From JACJYC01 sp964558465 (lineage in GTDB: Bacteria > Bacteroidota > Bacteroidia > Chitinophagales > Saprospiraceae), in assembly GCA_964558465.1 (NCBI GenBank), contig CAZLEF010000085.1, positions 1-30,587 on the forward strand: a stretch of DNA of 30,587 nucleotides, read 5' to 3'. The translations under genes were made by a program, and so were the position numbers. The notes under the pieces were generated by a model that was not told the origin of the DNA, did not search any database, and worked only from the letters and a program-made list of their open reading frames with translations. This document shows, piece by piece, positions 8,266 through 15,814 of this stretch (within the stretch, counting starts at the first letter, position 1; each line of letters starts with the position of its first letter).

Positions 8266-8278
8266 AATATTATCTTTG
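8247..8278 (+). promoter_or_regulatory. Probable internal promoter for infB
   Basis: TTTC at 8247-8250 and TATCTTTG at 8271-8278 are separated by 20 bp. The -7 box is an exact TAnnTTTG match and nearly identical to the one ahead of rimP; the -33 box has one mismatch. The predicted start near 8285 gives infB its own leader of about 36 nt. The promoter overlaps the right arm of the stem-loop at 8213-8265. Confidence 0.55.
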
Positions 8279-8321
8279 TCTTGGCGTTTTTTAAAAGCGC
8301 AAGCGGAACAAAAAATCTTTA

Positions 8322-11255
8322 ATGGAGCAACGATTAATTAAAATTGCTAAAGAACTCAATGTCGGGACTGGTACCATTGTTGAACACCTCAGCAAAAAAG
8401 GTTTCGAAATTGAAAACAAACCCACTGCCAAGGTAACGGATGAGATGTATGCCGAGTTGCTGAAGGAGTTCCAGAAGTCCATTGCAATCAAAGAACAGGC
8501 GGATCAACTTGTCATCGGTACCCGTCCAATGGCCGTGAAGAAGGAAAATCCGCCTTCCCCTGTTTTCAAAGAAGCTGCCCCAAAACCTGCTCCCGCTATC
8601 TCTGTCGAGGAAAAGAAATCTGAAACGGAAATCCGCGAACGCCCCCAACTTCGGCTGAAAATTGTGGATAAAATTGATTTGGGCAGCAAGTTTAAACCCA
8701 AAACGGAAGAAAAAGAAGAGCCCGTTTTGATAAAAAAAGAAGAACCCGTTGCTCCGAAACCTGCGGAAGAACCCGTCTCCCGGGAACAAGAGAGCATACC
8801 CCTTGAATCGGAAAAGAAAAAAACCGATACAGGCCCTGAAGAACGGCTGATTGAACCGCAAAAGCAACCAGAGGTTGTACCGGCAGAAGCCAGGGGATCC
8901 GACGCCGTTCAGCCGGATCAATTCTCCCCGTCTGCACCCGCTGCCGAACAGCCACGCTCCCCCCTTCAGAATGAACCTGCCGCGGGCCCGGAATACTATC
9001 GTGCCGAATCACCTGAATTGCGAGGTTTAAAAATATTGGGGAAAATAGACACCGACAAACTCAAAAAGCCGAAAAAGACTAAGAAAAAGAAGGAAAAAGA
9101 GAAGGAAAAAGAAAAACCAAAACTCAAGGAACCGACCGCCGAAATGGCGCCTCCTGGTGAAAAGCCAAAACAAAAGCCGGCAACTGAAACGGCAAGGGAT
9201 GAGGCCGACAAGAAAAAACGCCGGCGGAAACGAAAAAAGGTGGCTGCTTCACCCAACGAGACTTCGCAAGGCAACAAAGGCGCCGATACCAAACGAAAGG
9301 CGCCCGCCAAAAAAGAAGATCAGGCCTCCGAGGTTTCTAATAAAGAAATTCAGGATCAAATCCGGGCAACCATGGCCCGGCTCTCCGGCGGCGGCAAAAA
9401 GAAACGCCAGAAACTTCGCAGAGATAACCGCGAGCGCATGCGCGAACGGCAGGAAGCGGCGGATCAGGAAGCGTTGTCTGATAAATTCCAGGTTACAGAA
9501 TTTATTTCTGTACAGGAATTAGCAAATCTGATGGACGTAGCGGTTGCCGATGTCATCATGACCTGTATGAATCTCGGCGTGATTGTTTCCATCAACCAGC
9601 GCCTGGATGCGGAAATCATTGAATTGGTCGCAAACGAATTTGGCCATGAGGTAGAGTTCATCAGCGCCGAAGAACAAATCGGCCTGGATGAGGAAGAAAT
9701 AGAGGATGATCCGGCCGATCTTGAACCCCGGGCGCCTATTGTAACGGTGATGGGCCATGTCGACCACGGTAAAACATCTTTATTGGACTATATCCGGAGC
9801 GCCAAGGTAGTAGAGGGAGAAGCCGGGGGCATTACCCAGCATATCGGCGCTTACGAAGTGTCGCTGGAAGGCGGGCGAAAGATCACTTTCCTCGATACGC
9901 CGGGCCACGAAGCTTTTACCGCAATGCGGGCCCGGGGCGCCAAAGTAACGGATATTGCAATCATTATTGTTGCTGCCGACGACAGCATCATGCCACAAAC
10001 CCGTGAAGCCATCAGCCATGCTGAAGCGGCCGGAGTGCCGATCGTTTTTGCGATCAATAAGATCGATAAACCCGGCGCCAACCCTGAAAAAATCAAGCAG
10101 GATCTGGCATCTATCAACTACCTGGTTGAAGATTGGGGCGGAAAATACCAATCGCAGGATGTCTCTGCCAAAACAGGACAGGGTATCGAGGAGTTGCTGG
10201 AAAAAGTTTTGCTGGAAGCTGAATTACTGGAACTGAAAGCCAATCCCAACAGACGGGCGATCGGTACGATTCTGGAAGCCTCTCTTGAAAAAGGCAGGGG
10301 TTATGCCTCCAAAATACTGATCCAGACAGGAACGCTTCATATTGGCGATCCCATCGTAGTAGGCGAATACGGCGGCAAAGTCAAAGCCATGTTCAATGAA
10401 CGAAACAAACGGGTGGACGAAGCCGGCCCATCCAGCCCTGTTTTGGTCCTTGGCCTGGATGGCGCGCCTCAGGCGGGTGAAAGCCTCAAGGTCACCGAAA
10501 CCGAACAGGAAGCCCGCCAGATTGCCAGTAAACGCGCCCAGATCATTCGGGAGCAATCGACACGGGCAACCAAACGGATCAGCCTTGATGAGATCGGACG
10601 GCGTCTGGCCCTGGGCAACTTCAGGGAATTGAACCTGATCGTAAAAGGCGATGTGGACGGTTCGGTTGAAGCCCTTTCTGATTCGTTGATCAAACTTTCT
10701 CAGGAAACCGTTCAGGTCAATGTTATTCATAAAGCGGTGGGGCAGATCGTTGAATCGGATGTCTTATTGGCTTCTGCTTCGGATGCGATCGTGGTCGGAT
10801 TCCAGGTAAGGCCTTCGGCCGGAGCCCGCAAACTTGCCGAACGTGAAGGCGTGGAAATCAAAACCTATTCTATCATTTACGAAGCCATTGAAGAGATTAA
10901 ACTGGCCATTGAAGGTTTGCTAGAACCTACAAAAGAAGAAAAAATCGTTGGACAGGCCACCGTTCGGGAGGTATTCAAAATCAGCAAAGTGGGTACTGTG
11001 GCCGGATGTTATGTGGATGAGGGGAAACTGACCCGGAATACACATATCCGGATTGTCCGGGATGGTATCGTCATTTTCCCGACCCGTGAAGGAGCTGCCG
11101 GCGACATTTCTACCCTCAAGCGGTTTAAAGAAGATGTAAGGGAAATCAAAGCAGGTTTGGAGTGCGGTATCACGATCAAAAATTTCAACGATATCAAAGT
11201 GGGCGACATCATTGAAGGATTTGAAATACTGGAGATCAAACAGAAACTCAATTAA
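8322..11255 (+). CDS. infB: Translation initiation factor IF-2
   Basis: IF-2 is the GTPase that delivers initiator fMet-tRNA to the 30S subunit and promotes subunit joining. The 977-residue protein has an IF2-N module at residues 1-55 and a long low-complexity Lys/Glu/Pro-rich linker (about 60-370, including a KKKEKEKEKEKPK tract near 255-270). A second IF2-N-like helical module lies at about 388-445. The G domain starts near residue 474 with G1 GHVDHGKT (478-485), G2 GITQHIGAY, G3 DTPGHEAF, G4 NKID and G5 SAKTGQG. Domains II, III and IV follow to the C-terminus (FEILEIKQKLN). The large linker is typical of Bacteroidota IF-2. The gene is last in the rimP-nusA-infB operon and converges on the MazG-like gene with 14 bp between stops. 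Confidence 0.98.
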   Translation: MEQRLIKIAKELNVGTGTIVEHLSKKGFEIENKPTAKVTDEMYAELLKEFQKSIAIKEQADQLVIGTRPMAVKKENPPSPVFKEAAPKPAPAISVEEKKSETEIRERPQLRLKIVDKIDLGSKFKPKTEEKEEPVLIKKEEPVAPKPAEEPVSREQESIPLESEKKKTDTGPEERLIEPQKQPEVVPAEARGSDAVQPDQFSPSAPAAEQPRSPLQNEPAAGPEYYRAESPELRGLKILGKIDTDKLKKPKKTKKKKEKEKEKEKPKLKEPTAEMAPPGEKPKQKPATETARDEADKKKRRRKRKKVAASPNETSQGNKGADTKRKAPAKKEDQASEVSNKEIQDQIRATMARLSGGGKKKRQKLRRDNRERMRERQEAADQEALSDKFQVTEFISVQELANLMDVAVADVIMTCMNLGVIVSINQRLDAEIIELVANEFGHEVEFISAEEQIGLDEEEIEDDPADLEPRAPIVTVMGHVDHGKTSLLDYIRSAKVVEGEAGGITQHIGAYEVSLEGGRKITFLDTPGHEAFTAMRARGAKVTDIAIIIVAADDSIMPQTREAISHAEAAGVPIVFAINKIDKPGANPEKIKQDLASINYLVEDWGGKYQSQDVSAKTGQGIEELLEKVLLEAELLELKANPNRRAIGTILEASLEKGRGYASKILIQTGTLHIGDPIVVGEYGGKVKAMFNERNKRVDEAGPSSPVLVLGLDGAPQAGESLKVTETEQEARQIASKRAQIIREQSTRATKRISLDEIGRRLALGNFRELNLIVKGDVDGSVEALSDSLIKLSQETVQVNVIHKAVGQIVESDVLLASASDAIVVGFQVRPSAGARKLAEREGVEIKTYSIIYEAIEEIKLAIEGLLEPTKEEKIVGQATVREVFKISKVGTVAGCYVDEGKLTRNTHIRIVRDGIVIFPTREGAAGDISTLKRFKEDVREIKAGLECGITIKNFNDIKVGDIIEGFEILEIKQKLN

Positions 11256-11269
11256 TCCGGCCTCTTTGT

Positions 11270-11608
11270 TTATCTAAGTTTTGGATTGCTTGCGTGCCGG
11301 TCTTTATCCCGGCGTGTTTTTTTGTCCAGGTTCTTGATAAATGCATCCGTCAGATCGATTCCGGTCTGGTTGGCCAGGCAAATCAGCACAAACAATACGT
11401 CGGCCATTTCGTCCGCCAGGTCTGATTTGGCAGACGTCTCCTGTTCCTGGGTTTTGAAAGATTGTTCTCCAAAAAGTCGCGACATCAGGCGCGCCACCTC
11501 TCCCACTTCTTCTGTTAAAATGGCCATATTGGTCAGCTCTCCGTAGTATCTGACGCCAACCGTTTTAATCCATTGATCCACCTGGCTTTGTGCAGCTTGC
11601 AGGGTCAT
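11270..11608 (-). CDS. MazG-like nucleotide pyrophosphohydrolase
   Basis: The 112-residue all-alpha protein belongs to the MazG/dUTPase-like NTP-PPase superfamily, whose members hydrolyse (often non-canonical) NTPs to NMP and pyrophosphate. The metal-binding pattern is visible: EEVGE at residues 33-37 and ExxD at 67-70 (DEMADVLF). Between them lies a short helical insert, and a basic tail (KKTRRDKDRH) follows. It is a single MazG domain, much shorter than E. coli MazG (about 260 residues), so the iMazG/RS21-C6-like or short MazG-like group is likely. The gene starts 4 bp after the dtd stop and is the last of a three-gene minus-strand operon. The 3' end also carries the likely terminator of the convergent infB. 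The exact nucleotide substrate is unknown. Confidence 0.85.
   Translation of the reverse strand: MTLQAAQSQVDQWIKTVGVRYYGELTNMAILTEEVGEVARLMSRLFGEQSFKTQEQETSAKSDLADEMADVLFVLICLANQTGIDLTDAFIKNLDKKTRRDKDRHASNPKLR
11296..11323 (+). terminator. Probable intrinsic terminator of the rimP-nusA-infB operon
   Basis: GCCGG (11296-11300), an 8-nt loop, CCGGC (11309-11313), then GTG and a run of seven T's to 11323. It lies 40 bp beyond the infB stop and inside the 3' end of the convergent MazG-like gene. The stem is short but entirely G-C. Confidence 0.5.
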
Positions 11609-11612
11609 ATTT

Positions 11613-12065
11613 TTATTCTTTGATTTTGGTATCGATAATGATGGTAACAGGGCCGTCGTTCAGCAGTTCAACTTTCATGTCGGCGCCAAATTCACCAGCA
11701 AGGACGTTTTTTCCCAATTCCCTGGAAAGGGTTTGCAGGAATTGATGATAGACCGGGATCGCAAAATCCGGTTTGGAAGCTTTGATGTAAGATGGCCGGT
11801 TGCCTTTTTTTGTGCTCGCATGCAAAGTAAACTGGCTCACTGCCAGGATATCTCCTCCGGCTTCCAGTACGGATCTGTTCATCACACCCGCTTCGTCATT
11901 AAAAATCCGCAAATGAACAATTTTCCGGCTCAACCACTCAATATCTTCCGGCGTATCGGCATCTTCAATCCCAAGCAGGATCAGAAGCCCCGGCCCGATT
12001 CTGGATTTTAACACGCCCTCAATCGTGACGGAGGCGTGGTTGACTCGCTGAATTACTGCTCTCAT
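11613..12065 (-). CDS. dtd: D-aminoacyl-tRNA deacylase (DTD)
   Basis: DTD removes D-amino acids (and mischarged glycine) from tRNA, protecting translation from chirality errors. The 150-residue length is exact for the family. The N-terminal MRAVIQRVNHASV, the conserved SQFTL at residues 77-81 and the GPVT motif at 138-141 (NDGPVTIIIDT) are the defining active-site elements. The gene sits 30 bp downstream of the SRAP gene and 4 bp upstream of the MazG-like gene, so all three are probably co-transcribed. The ATG at 12065 is unambiguous because MRAV is the family N-terminus. Confidence 0.96.
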   Translation of the reverse strand: MRAVIQRVNHASVTIEGVLKSRIGPGLLILLGIEDADTPEDIEWLSRKIVHLRIFNDEAGVMNRSVLEAGGDILAVSQFTLHASTKKGNRPSYIKASKPDFAIPVYHQFLQTLSRELGKNVLAGEFGADMKVELLNDGPVTIIIDTKIKE

Positions 12066-12095
12066 ATTTTAGCATATCTTTTATCCAAACAAGCT

Positions 12096-12776
12096 CTAAA
12101 ACAGGGTAGGCGTATCGCCAATGCGCTGATGAAGATCCGGAGAATTATTTTTTACAGAATTCACCTTGCTGCTGACCCGGTACATCTCAAATATGCCGTC
12201 TTCCGGGGTTCCGAGCAATTGAAGCACTTCTTCCAGGGGCAGATCCGACAACCATTTCTTTTGGTCAGCCTGGTGGTCCAAAACGACCGGCATACGGTTA
12301 TGTATACCGGTCATTTCCTTATTTGGCGGACAGGTTATGATGGAGAAGGTCCTGATCGTGTCTCCCCCGCCGGACCATACATCCCAAATACCGGCCATCA
12401 ACATCAGGTCTCCGTTTTTCAACAAAATGCGGTAGGGGATCTTTTCAGCGCCTTCCTGTTTCCATTCATAAAAACTATCGGCCATTACAAGGCACCTTTT
12501 TTTCCGGATCGGTACCCTGAACGAAGGCTTCGTTTCAATTCCTTCACTTCTGGCATTGATTAATTGCCCGGTATTTTTTCCAACGTTGGACCACCCCGGG
12601 ATCAATCCCCAGGTCAGATACTGCAACATCCGTGGGTTCTCATTGGTCACCACATAGGCTTGTTGCGTAGGAGCGATATTGAAGTTGAAACGAAGATTGG
12701 CGCCCGGCTCAAAATCCAATCCCAGCTGGCTTTGAATTTTTTCCTGGGAAGCCACAAAAGAAAAACGTCCGCACAT
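12096..12776 (-). CDS. SRAP-domain protein (YedK/HMCES family)
   Basis: SRAP proteins form a stable thiazolidine crosslink with abasic sites in single-stranded DNA, shielding them at replication forks. The 226-residue protein starts MCGRFS. Cys2 becomes the N-terminal nucleophile after Met removal, which fixes the start at ATG 12776 rather than at an in-frame TTG 9 bp upstream. Other catalytic positions are present: Asn74 (INARSE), Glu104 (SFYEWK) and His159 (HNRMP), plus the conserved WGLIPGW and PVVLD segments. It heads a minus-strand operon with dtd and the MazG-like gene, a group that limits DNA, tRNA and nucleotide-pool damage. It is the first gene on the left side of the candidate replication origin. 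No clear -7 element was found upstream. Confidence 0.93.
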   Translation of the reverse strand: MCGRFSFVASQEKIQSQLGLDFEPGANLRFNFNIAPTQQAYVVTNENPRMLQYLTWGLIPGWSNVGKNTGQLINARSEGIETKPSFRVPIRKKRCLVMADSFYEWKQEGAEKIPYRILLKNGDLMLMAGIWDVWSGGGDTIRTFSIITCPPNKEMTGIHNRMPVVLDHQADQKKWLSDLPLEEVLQLLGTPEDGIFEMYRVSSKVNSVKNNSPDLHQRIGDTPTLF

Positions 12777-13022
12777 ATCTTTCAATTATTGAGTAATCAT
12801 AACGTTTTCTGCAGTTGCCAACATTTTCCACATCCGCTGGGTACTGATCTCTTTTCCGGTCAATCAGGAAATGATTTGAAAATAATTATCAACATCCCAA
12901 CCGGAGGTTTATTTGTAAACCCATACAAATCAGCCCGGTAAACTTTCCTGTTTTCAACAAACGGAAAGTGGAAAGATAGTTAAAAACTGCCTTTTTTTCC
13001 ACCTTTCTCCACAAGCAGAGGG

Positions 13023-13031
13023 TTATCCACA
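13023..13031 (+). promoter_or_regulatory. Perfect DnaA box
   Basis: TTATCCACA, the strong DnaA-binding consensus, lies 10 bp after a one-mismatch box (TTCTCCACA, 13005-13013) in the same orientation. Confidence 0.65.
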
Positions 13032-13296
13032 TCAAAATGGTTTCAAAAACAGGCGGCATGGTGGATATCCTCCGGTCAAATTGACACCGGTGTGTAAAAA
13101 ATCAACATCGGCCGGAAAAAAAGTTTTCCTGTGGAATAAATATTCCCTACTTGTTGATAAGTTCGCATTCATTTGAAAATGAGGCGGAATGTATCTTGAA
13201 ATCCTGTTAATAACCCCGGCTGAAATCTTAACAATGAATTAACCTGCAGGTAACCTGAAAATTTTTTCAACATATTAACACCGCTGATGATGAGGG

Positions 13297-13339
13297 AATT
13301 TTTTTTTAAATTAAAATATCATTAATTATTATCATATAA
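13297..13339. other. A/T tract, candidate DNA unwinding element
   Basis: 41 of 43 bases are A or T, with a run of nine T's and then TTAAA, ATTAA and ATTATT segments. It lies at the ctaA side of the DnaA-box region, the position expected for the unwinding element of an origin. It may also simply be the upstream part of the ctaA promoter. Confidence 0.45.
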
Positions 13340-13401
13340 GGGAAATCCGGTTGCTGATTTTCCTGCGTCAAAAATTTGGTTCATTGAAAACATTTGTTTA
13401 A

Positions 13402-14481
13402 ATGGAAAGCAGTTTAAATGAAGGAAGGCATTACCCGGTCAGTTTGAAAATTTGGCTGTTGACAGGGGTTTTTATGCTCTTTATTCAAATCATGGTGGGC
13501 GGTATAACCCGACTGACCGGATCCGGGTTGTCGATTACCAAATGGGAGATTATCACGGGGACCCTGCCGCCGTTGAACGCCCAACAGTGGGACGCTGCTT
13601 TTGATCTGTATAAAGCAACGCCGCAATACCGGAAAATTAACAAAGGGATGAGCCTGGATGAGTTCAAGTTTATTTATTTCTGGGAATACATCCACCGCCT
13701 GTGGGCTCGCACAATGGGGTTGGTTTTCATTATTCCGTTCGTTTACTTTTTGCTGAAAGGCAGGATTGATCGAAGGCTGATGAAAAAACTGGGAATTGTG
13801 GTCCTTTTGGCTGCATTGGCTGCATCTTTCGGTTGGATCATGGTGCACAGCGGGCTTAAGGACAGGCCTTGGGTAAATGCCTATAAACTGGCGGTGCACC
13901 TGGGAATTGCCTTATCTGTTTATGGGTATCTCTTCTGGACGACTTTGCAAGTGTGGAAACCCCAAAATTCATTTATCCACATTCCGATGTTGAAAAAAGG
14001 CGCAAACGTTATTTTTGCATTGCTCGCCGTGCAGCTTTTATTGGGCGGAATGATGTCGGGTATGAAAGCGGGTATTTTGTATCCAACCTGGCCTGACATG
14101 AACGGAGTATTCATCCCCGATGTGTTACTGACCGCCAGGGAGTGGACCCTTTCCAATTTCATGGCCTATGACACCAATCCTTTTATGGCCGCTTTGGTTC
14201 AATTTTCTCATCGACTTGTTGCTTATGTATTGACAATCATAGTTTTATGGTTTTCATGGAAAATATGGAGGGATCGGTTTGCCACCCATTTACGATCCGG
14301 AACTATTTTTTTATGCGTCACGCTGGGCGGGCAGATATTGCTTGGCATTTTAACAGTCGTCCATTGCAAAGGCACGATTCCGGTAGGATTGGGCGTTTTT
14401 CACCAGGCCGGCGCCGTCCTTTTACTGACTGCAGTGCTCAACCTGCTTCACCAGTTCGGACATAAAAAAATCAGTAATTGA
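13402..14481 (+). CDS. ctaA: Heme A synthase, COX15/CtaA type 2
   Basis: CtaA oxidises the C8 methyl of heme O to give heme A for aa3-type cytochrome oxidases. The 359-residue inner-membrane protein has about eight helices and the family's paired histidines: His98 (FWEYIHRLWAR), His166 (AVHLGIALSVYG), His270 (QFSHRLVAY) and His334 (VFHQAGAV). The N-terminal QIMVGGITRLTGSGLSITKW and the segment YPTWPDMNG are diagnostic of the eukaryote/alphaproteobacterial-like (COX15, type 2) group. No cytochrome oxidase or ctaB gene is nearby, so it is isolated from its pathway. It lies between two groups of DnaA boxes, and the first box of the downstream cluster begins one base after its stop codon. The start ATG 13402 has an A-rich upstream sequence as usual for Bacteroidota. 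Confidence 0.95.
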   Translation: MESSLNEGRHYPVSLKIWLLTGVFMLFIQIMVGGITRLTGSGLSITKWEIITGTLPPLNAQQWDAAFDLYKATPQYRKINKGMSLDEFKFIYFWEYIHRLWARTMGLVFIIPFVYFLLKGRIDRRLMKKLGIVVLLAALAASFGWIMVHSGLKDRPWVNAYKLAVHLGIALSVYGYLFWTTLQVWKPQNSFIHIPMLKKGANVIFALLAVQLLLGGMMSGMKAGILYPTWPDMNGVFIPDVLLTAREWTLSNFMAYDTNPFMAALVQFSHRLVAYVLTIIVLWFSWKIWRDRFATHLRSGTIFLCVTLGGQILLGILTVVHCKGTIPVGLGVFHQAGAVLLLTAVLNLLHQFGHKKISN

Positions 14482-14528
14482 TGTGGATAAACATGTGGAT
14501 AATTTCGGGATCATGTGAGTTATCCACA
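14482..14528. promoter_or_regulatory. Cluster of three perfect DnaA boxes
   Basis: TGTGGATAA occurs at 14482-14490 and again at 14494-14502 (same orientation, 12 bp apart). TTATCCACA lies in the opposite orientation at 14520-14528. All three are exact matches to the DnaA consensus. A given 9-mer is expected about 0.2 times on both strands of a 30-kb window, so three in 47 bp is not chance. They occupy the ctaA-hisB gap and end 23 bp before the putative hisB -7 box. They may be the second half of oriC or a DnaA-controlled operator. Confidence 0.75.
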
Positions 14529-14551
14529 ACAAACTGCCAGACACCGAATTA

Positions 14552-14559
14552 TATATTTG
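14552..14559 (+). promoter_or_regulatory. Putative hisB promoter -7 element
   Basis: TATATTTG is an exact TAnnTTTG match and would start transcription near 14565. No TTTG -33 element is seen at the usual distance; the DnaA box 14520-14528 lies there instead. Confidence 0.45.
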
Positions 14560-14580
14560 ATCACTTTTGCAATGCCCGAG

Positions 14581-14597
14581 GCCCGCTCCTTGCGGGC
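14581..14597 (+). other. GC-rich hairpin in the hisB leader
   Basis: GCCCGC, a 5-nt loop and GCGGGC form a compact stem 25 bp ahead of the hisB start codon. The following T run begins 11 bp later, so it is a poor terminator. It may mark the 3' end of the ctaA message or act in the leader of hisB. Confidence 0.35.
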
Positions 14598-14621
14598 GGC
14601 AATAAAATTTTTTAACAGCAT

Positions 14622-15752
14622 ATGCGCCTACTACTACTCGACCGGGACGGTACGCTGGTGAAAGAGCCCGCAGATTATCAGGTTGATTCTTTTGATAAAA
14701 TTGAATTCTATCCCAAAGTGTTCAGGTTCCTGGGGAAATTGGTCCGGGAAACGGATTTTCAATTGGTGATGGTCACCAATCAGGATGGATTGGGAACTTC
14801 CGCCCATCCGGAAGAACGGTTTTGGCCACCACATGAGTTTATTATAAGAGCCTTTGCAAACGAAGGCATTCATTTCAGGGAGGTGCTGATAGACCGCACC
14901 TTTGCCCATGAAAAAGCCAATACCCGCAAACCAGGCGTCGGGTTGTTAACCCATTACCTTGAAGGGGATTACGATCTGGCGAATTCATGGGTGATCGGCG
15001 ACCGTCTGACGGATATGGAACTGGCCAAAAACCTGGGATGCAAAGGTATCTGGCTGAATGCAGAGCCTGATCTCGGCGTTTCGGAATTGAGCCGGCAAGC
15101 GACTTCCCTGGACGAGGTCATCACACTGATCACCCTTGACTGGGAAGAAATTTACAAGCATTTGAAAAACCCCGACCGCCGGGCCGAATTGCGGAGAAAA
15201 ACCCGGGAAACAGATGTGGAAATCCGGATAAACCTGGACGGAACCGGGCAATCTGACAACCGGACAGGATTGGGGTTTTTTGACCATATGCTGGATCAAC
15301 TGGCCAAACACGGCGGAATTGACCTGGAAGTCAAAGTGGCCGGGGATCTGCATATCGACGAACACCATACCATTGAAGATACAGCCCTGGCCCTGGGGCA
15401 GGCTTTCAGGATTGCGCTCGGCGATAAAATGGGGCTGGAGCGTTATGGATTTTGCCTGCCTATGGACGATTGTCTTGCCCAGGTGGCTATCGACTTTGGC
15501 GGCCGCCCCTGGCTGGTATGGGAGGCTGCATTCCGCCGCGAAAAAATAGGTGAAATGCCAACCGAAATGTTTCATCATTTTTTTAAATCCTTTACAGACG
15601 AAGCCAGGTGTAACCTCAATATAAAGGCAGAAGGGGAGAATGAACACCACAAAATAGAGTCCATTTTCAAGGCTTTTGCCAGGGCTGTCAAAATGGCTGT
15701 AAAAAGGGATTTGAAAAACATGCAACTTCCATCCACAAAAGGCACACTTTAA
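14622..15752 (+). CDS. hisB: Bifunctional histidinol-phosphatase / imidazoleglycerol-phosphate dehydratase
   Basis: HisB carries out two steps of histidine synthesis. The 376-residue protein has an N-terminal HAD phosphatase (about 1-165) with the nucleophile pair Asp7 and Asp9 in LLLDRDGTLV and the later VIGDRLTDMELAKNLG. The C-terminal dehydratase (about 190-376) has the manganese-binding HIDEHHTIEDTA near residue 243 and NEHHKIES near residue 339. In the E. coli enzyme the phosphatase has a zinc loop with three Cys and one His before the RKP motif. Here the matching stretch RTFAHEKANTRKP has no cysteine, so the zinc site is absent. No other his gene is nearby, so it is separated from the rest of its pathway. 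It stands directly downstream of the DnaA-box cluster. Confidence 0.95.
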   Translation: MRLLLLDRDGTLVKEPADYQVDSFDKIEFYPKVFRFLGKLVRETDFQLVMVTNQDGLGTSAHPEERFWPPHEFIIRAFANEGIHFREVLIDRTFAHEKANTRKPGVGLLTHYLEGDYDLANSWVIGDRLTDMELAKNLGCKGIWLNAEPDLGVSELSRQATSLDEVITLITLDWEEIYKHLKNPDRRAELRRKTRETDVEIRINLDGTGQSDNRTGLGFFDHMLDQLAKHGGIDLEVKVAGDLHIDEHHTIEDTALALGQAFRIALGDKMGLERYGFCLPMDDCLAQVAIDFGGRPWLVWEAAFRREKIGEMPTEMFHHFFKSFTDEARCNLNIKAEGENEHHKIESIFKAFARAVKMAVKRDLKNMQLPSTKGTL

Positions 15753-15787
15753 AGCGGAGATGTTAAGGCCTATTCCGGTCATAATGT

Positions 15788-15795
15788 TACCTTTG
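15788..15795 (+). promoter_or_regulatory. Putative promoter -7 element of the TonB-domain gene
   Basis: TACCTTTG followed by C matches TAnnTTTG exactly and lies 19 bp before the ATG at 15815, so the leader would be short. The -33 region shows no clear TTTG. Confidence 0.5.
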
Positions 15796-15814
15796 CATTC
15801 CCATTTAATCAGCT

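Larger units (their letters stand above)
12777..13401. other. Non-coding region, candidate left part of the chromosomal replication origin (oriC)
   Basis: This is the longest gap in the window and it separates divergent genes (SRAP minus, ctaA plus). It contains one perfect DnaA box (13023-13031) and four boxes with one mismatch: TTTTCCACA 12824-12832, TTATCAACA 12886-12894, TTCTCCACA 13005-13013, and TGTTGATAA (reverse of TTATCAACA) 13152-13160. It also has an A/T tract at 13297-13339 and several short palindromes: ACACCGGTGT 13084-13093, GGAATAAATATTCC 13133-13146, TCATTTGAAAATGA 13169-13182 and ACCTGCAGGT 13242-13251. I see no reading frame, tRNA or riboswitch. The oriC role is inferred from this architecture. 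Confidence 0.5.

Noticed and set aside
8663..8671. A perfect DnaA box (TGTGGATAA)
   Set aside because: It is a single copy inside the infB coding sequence (encoding part of the linker), with no companions. One chance hit in the window is not surprising.
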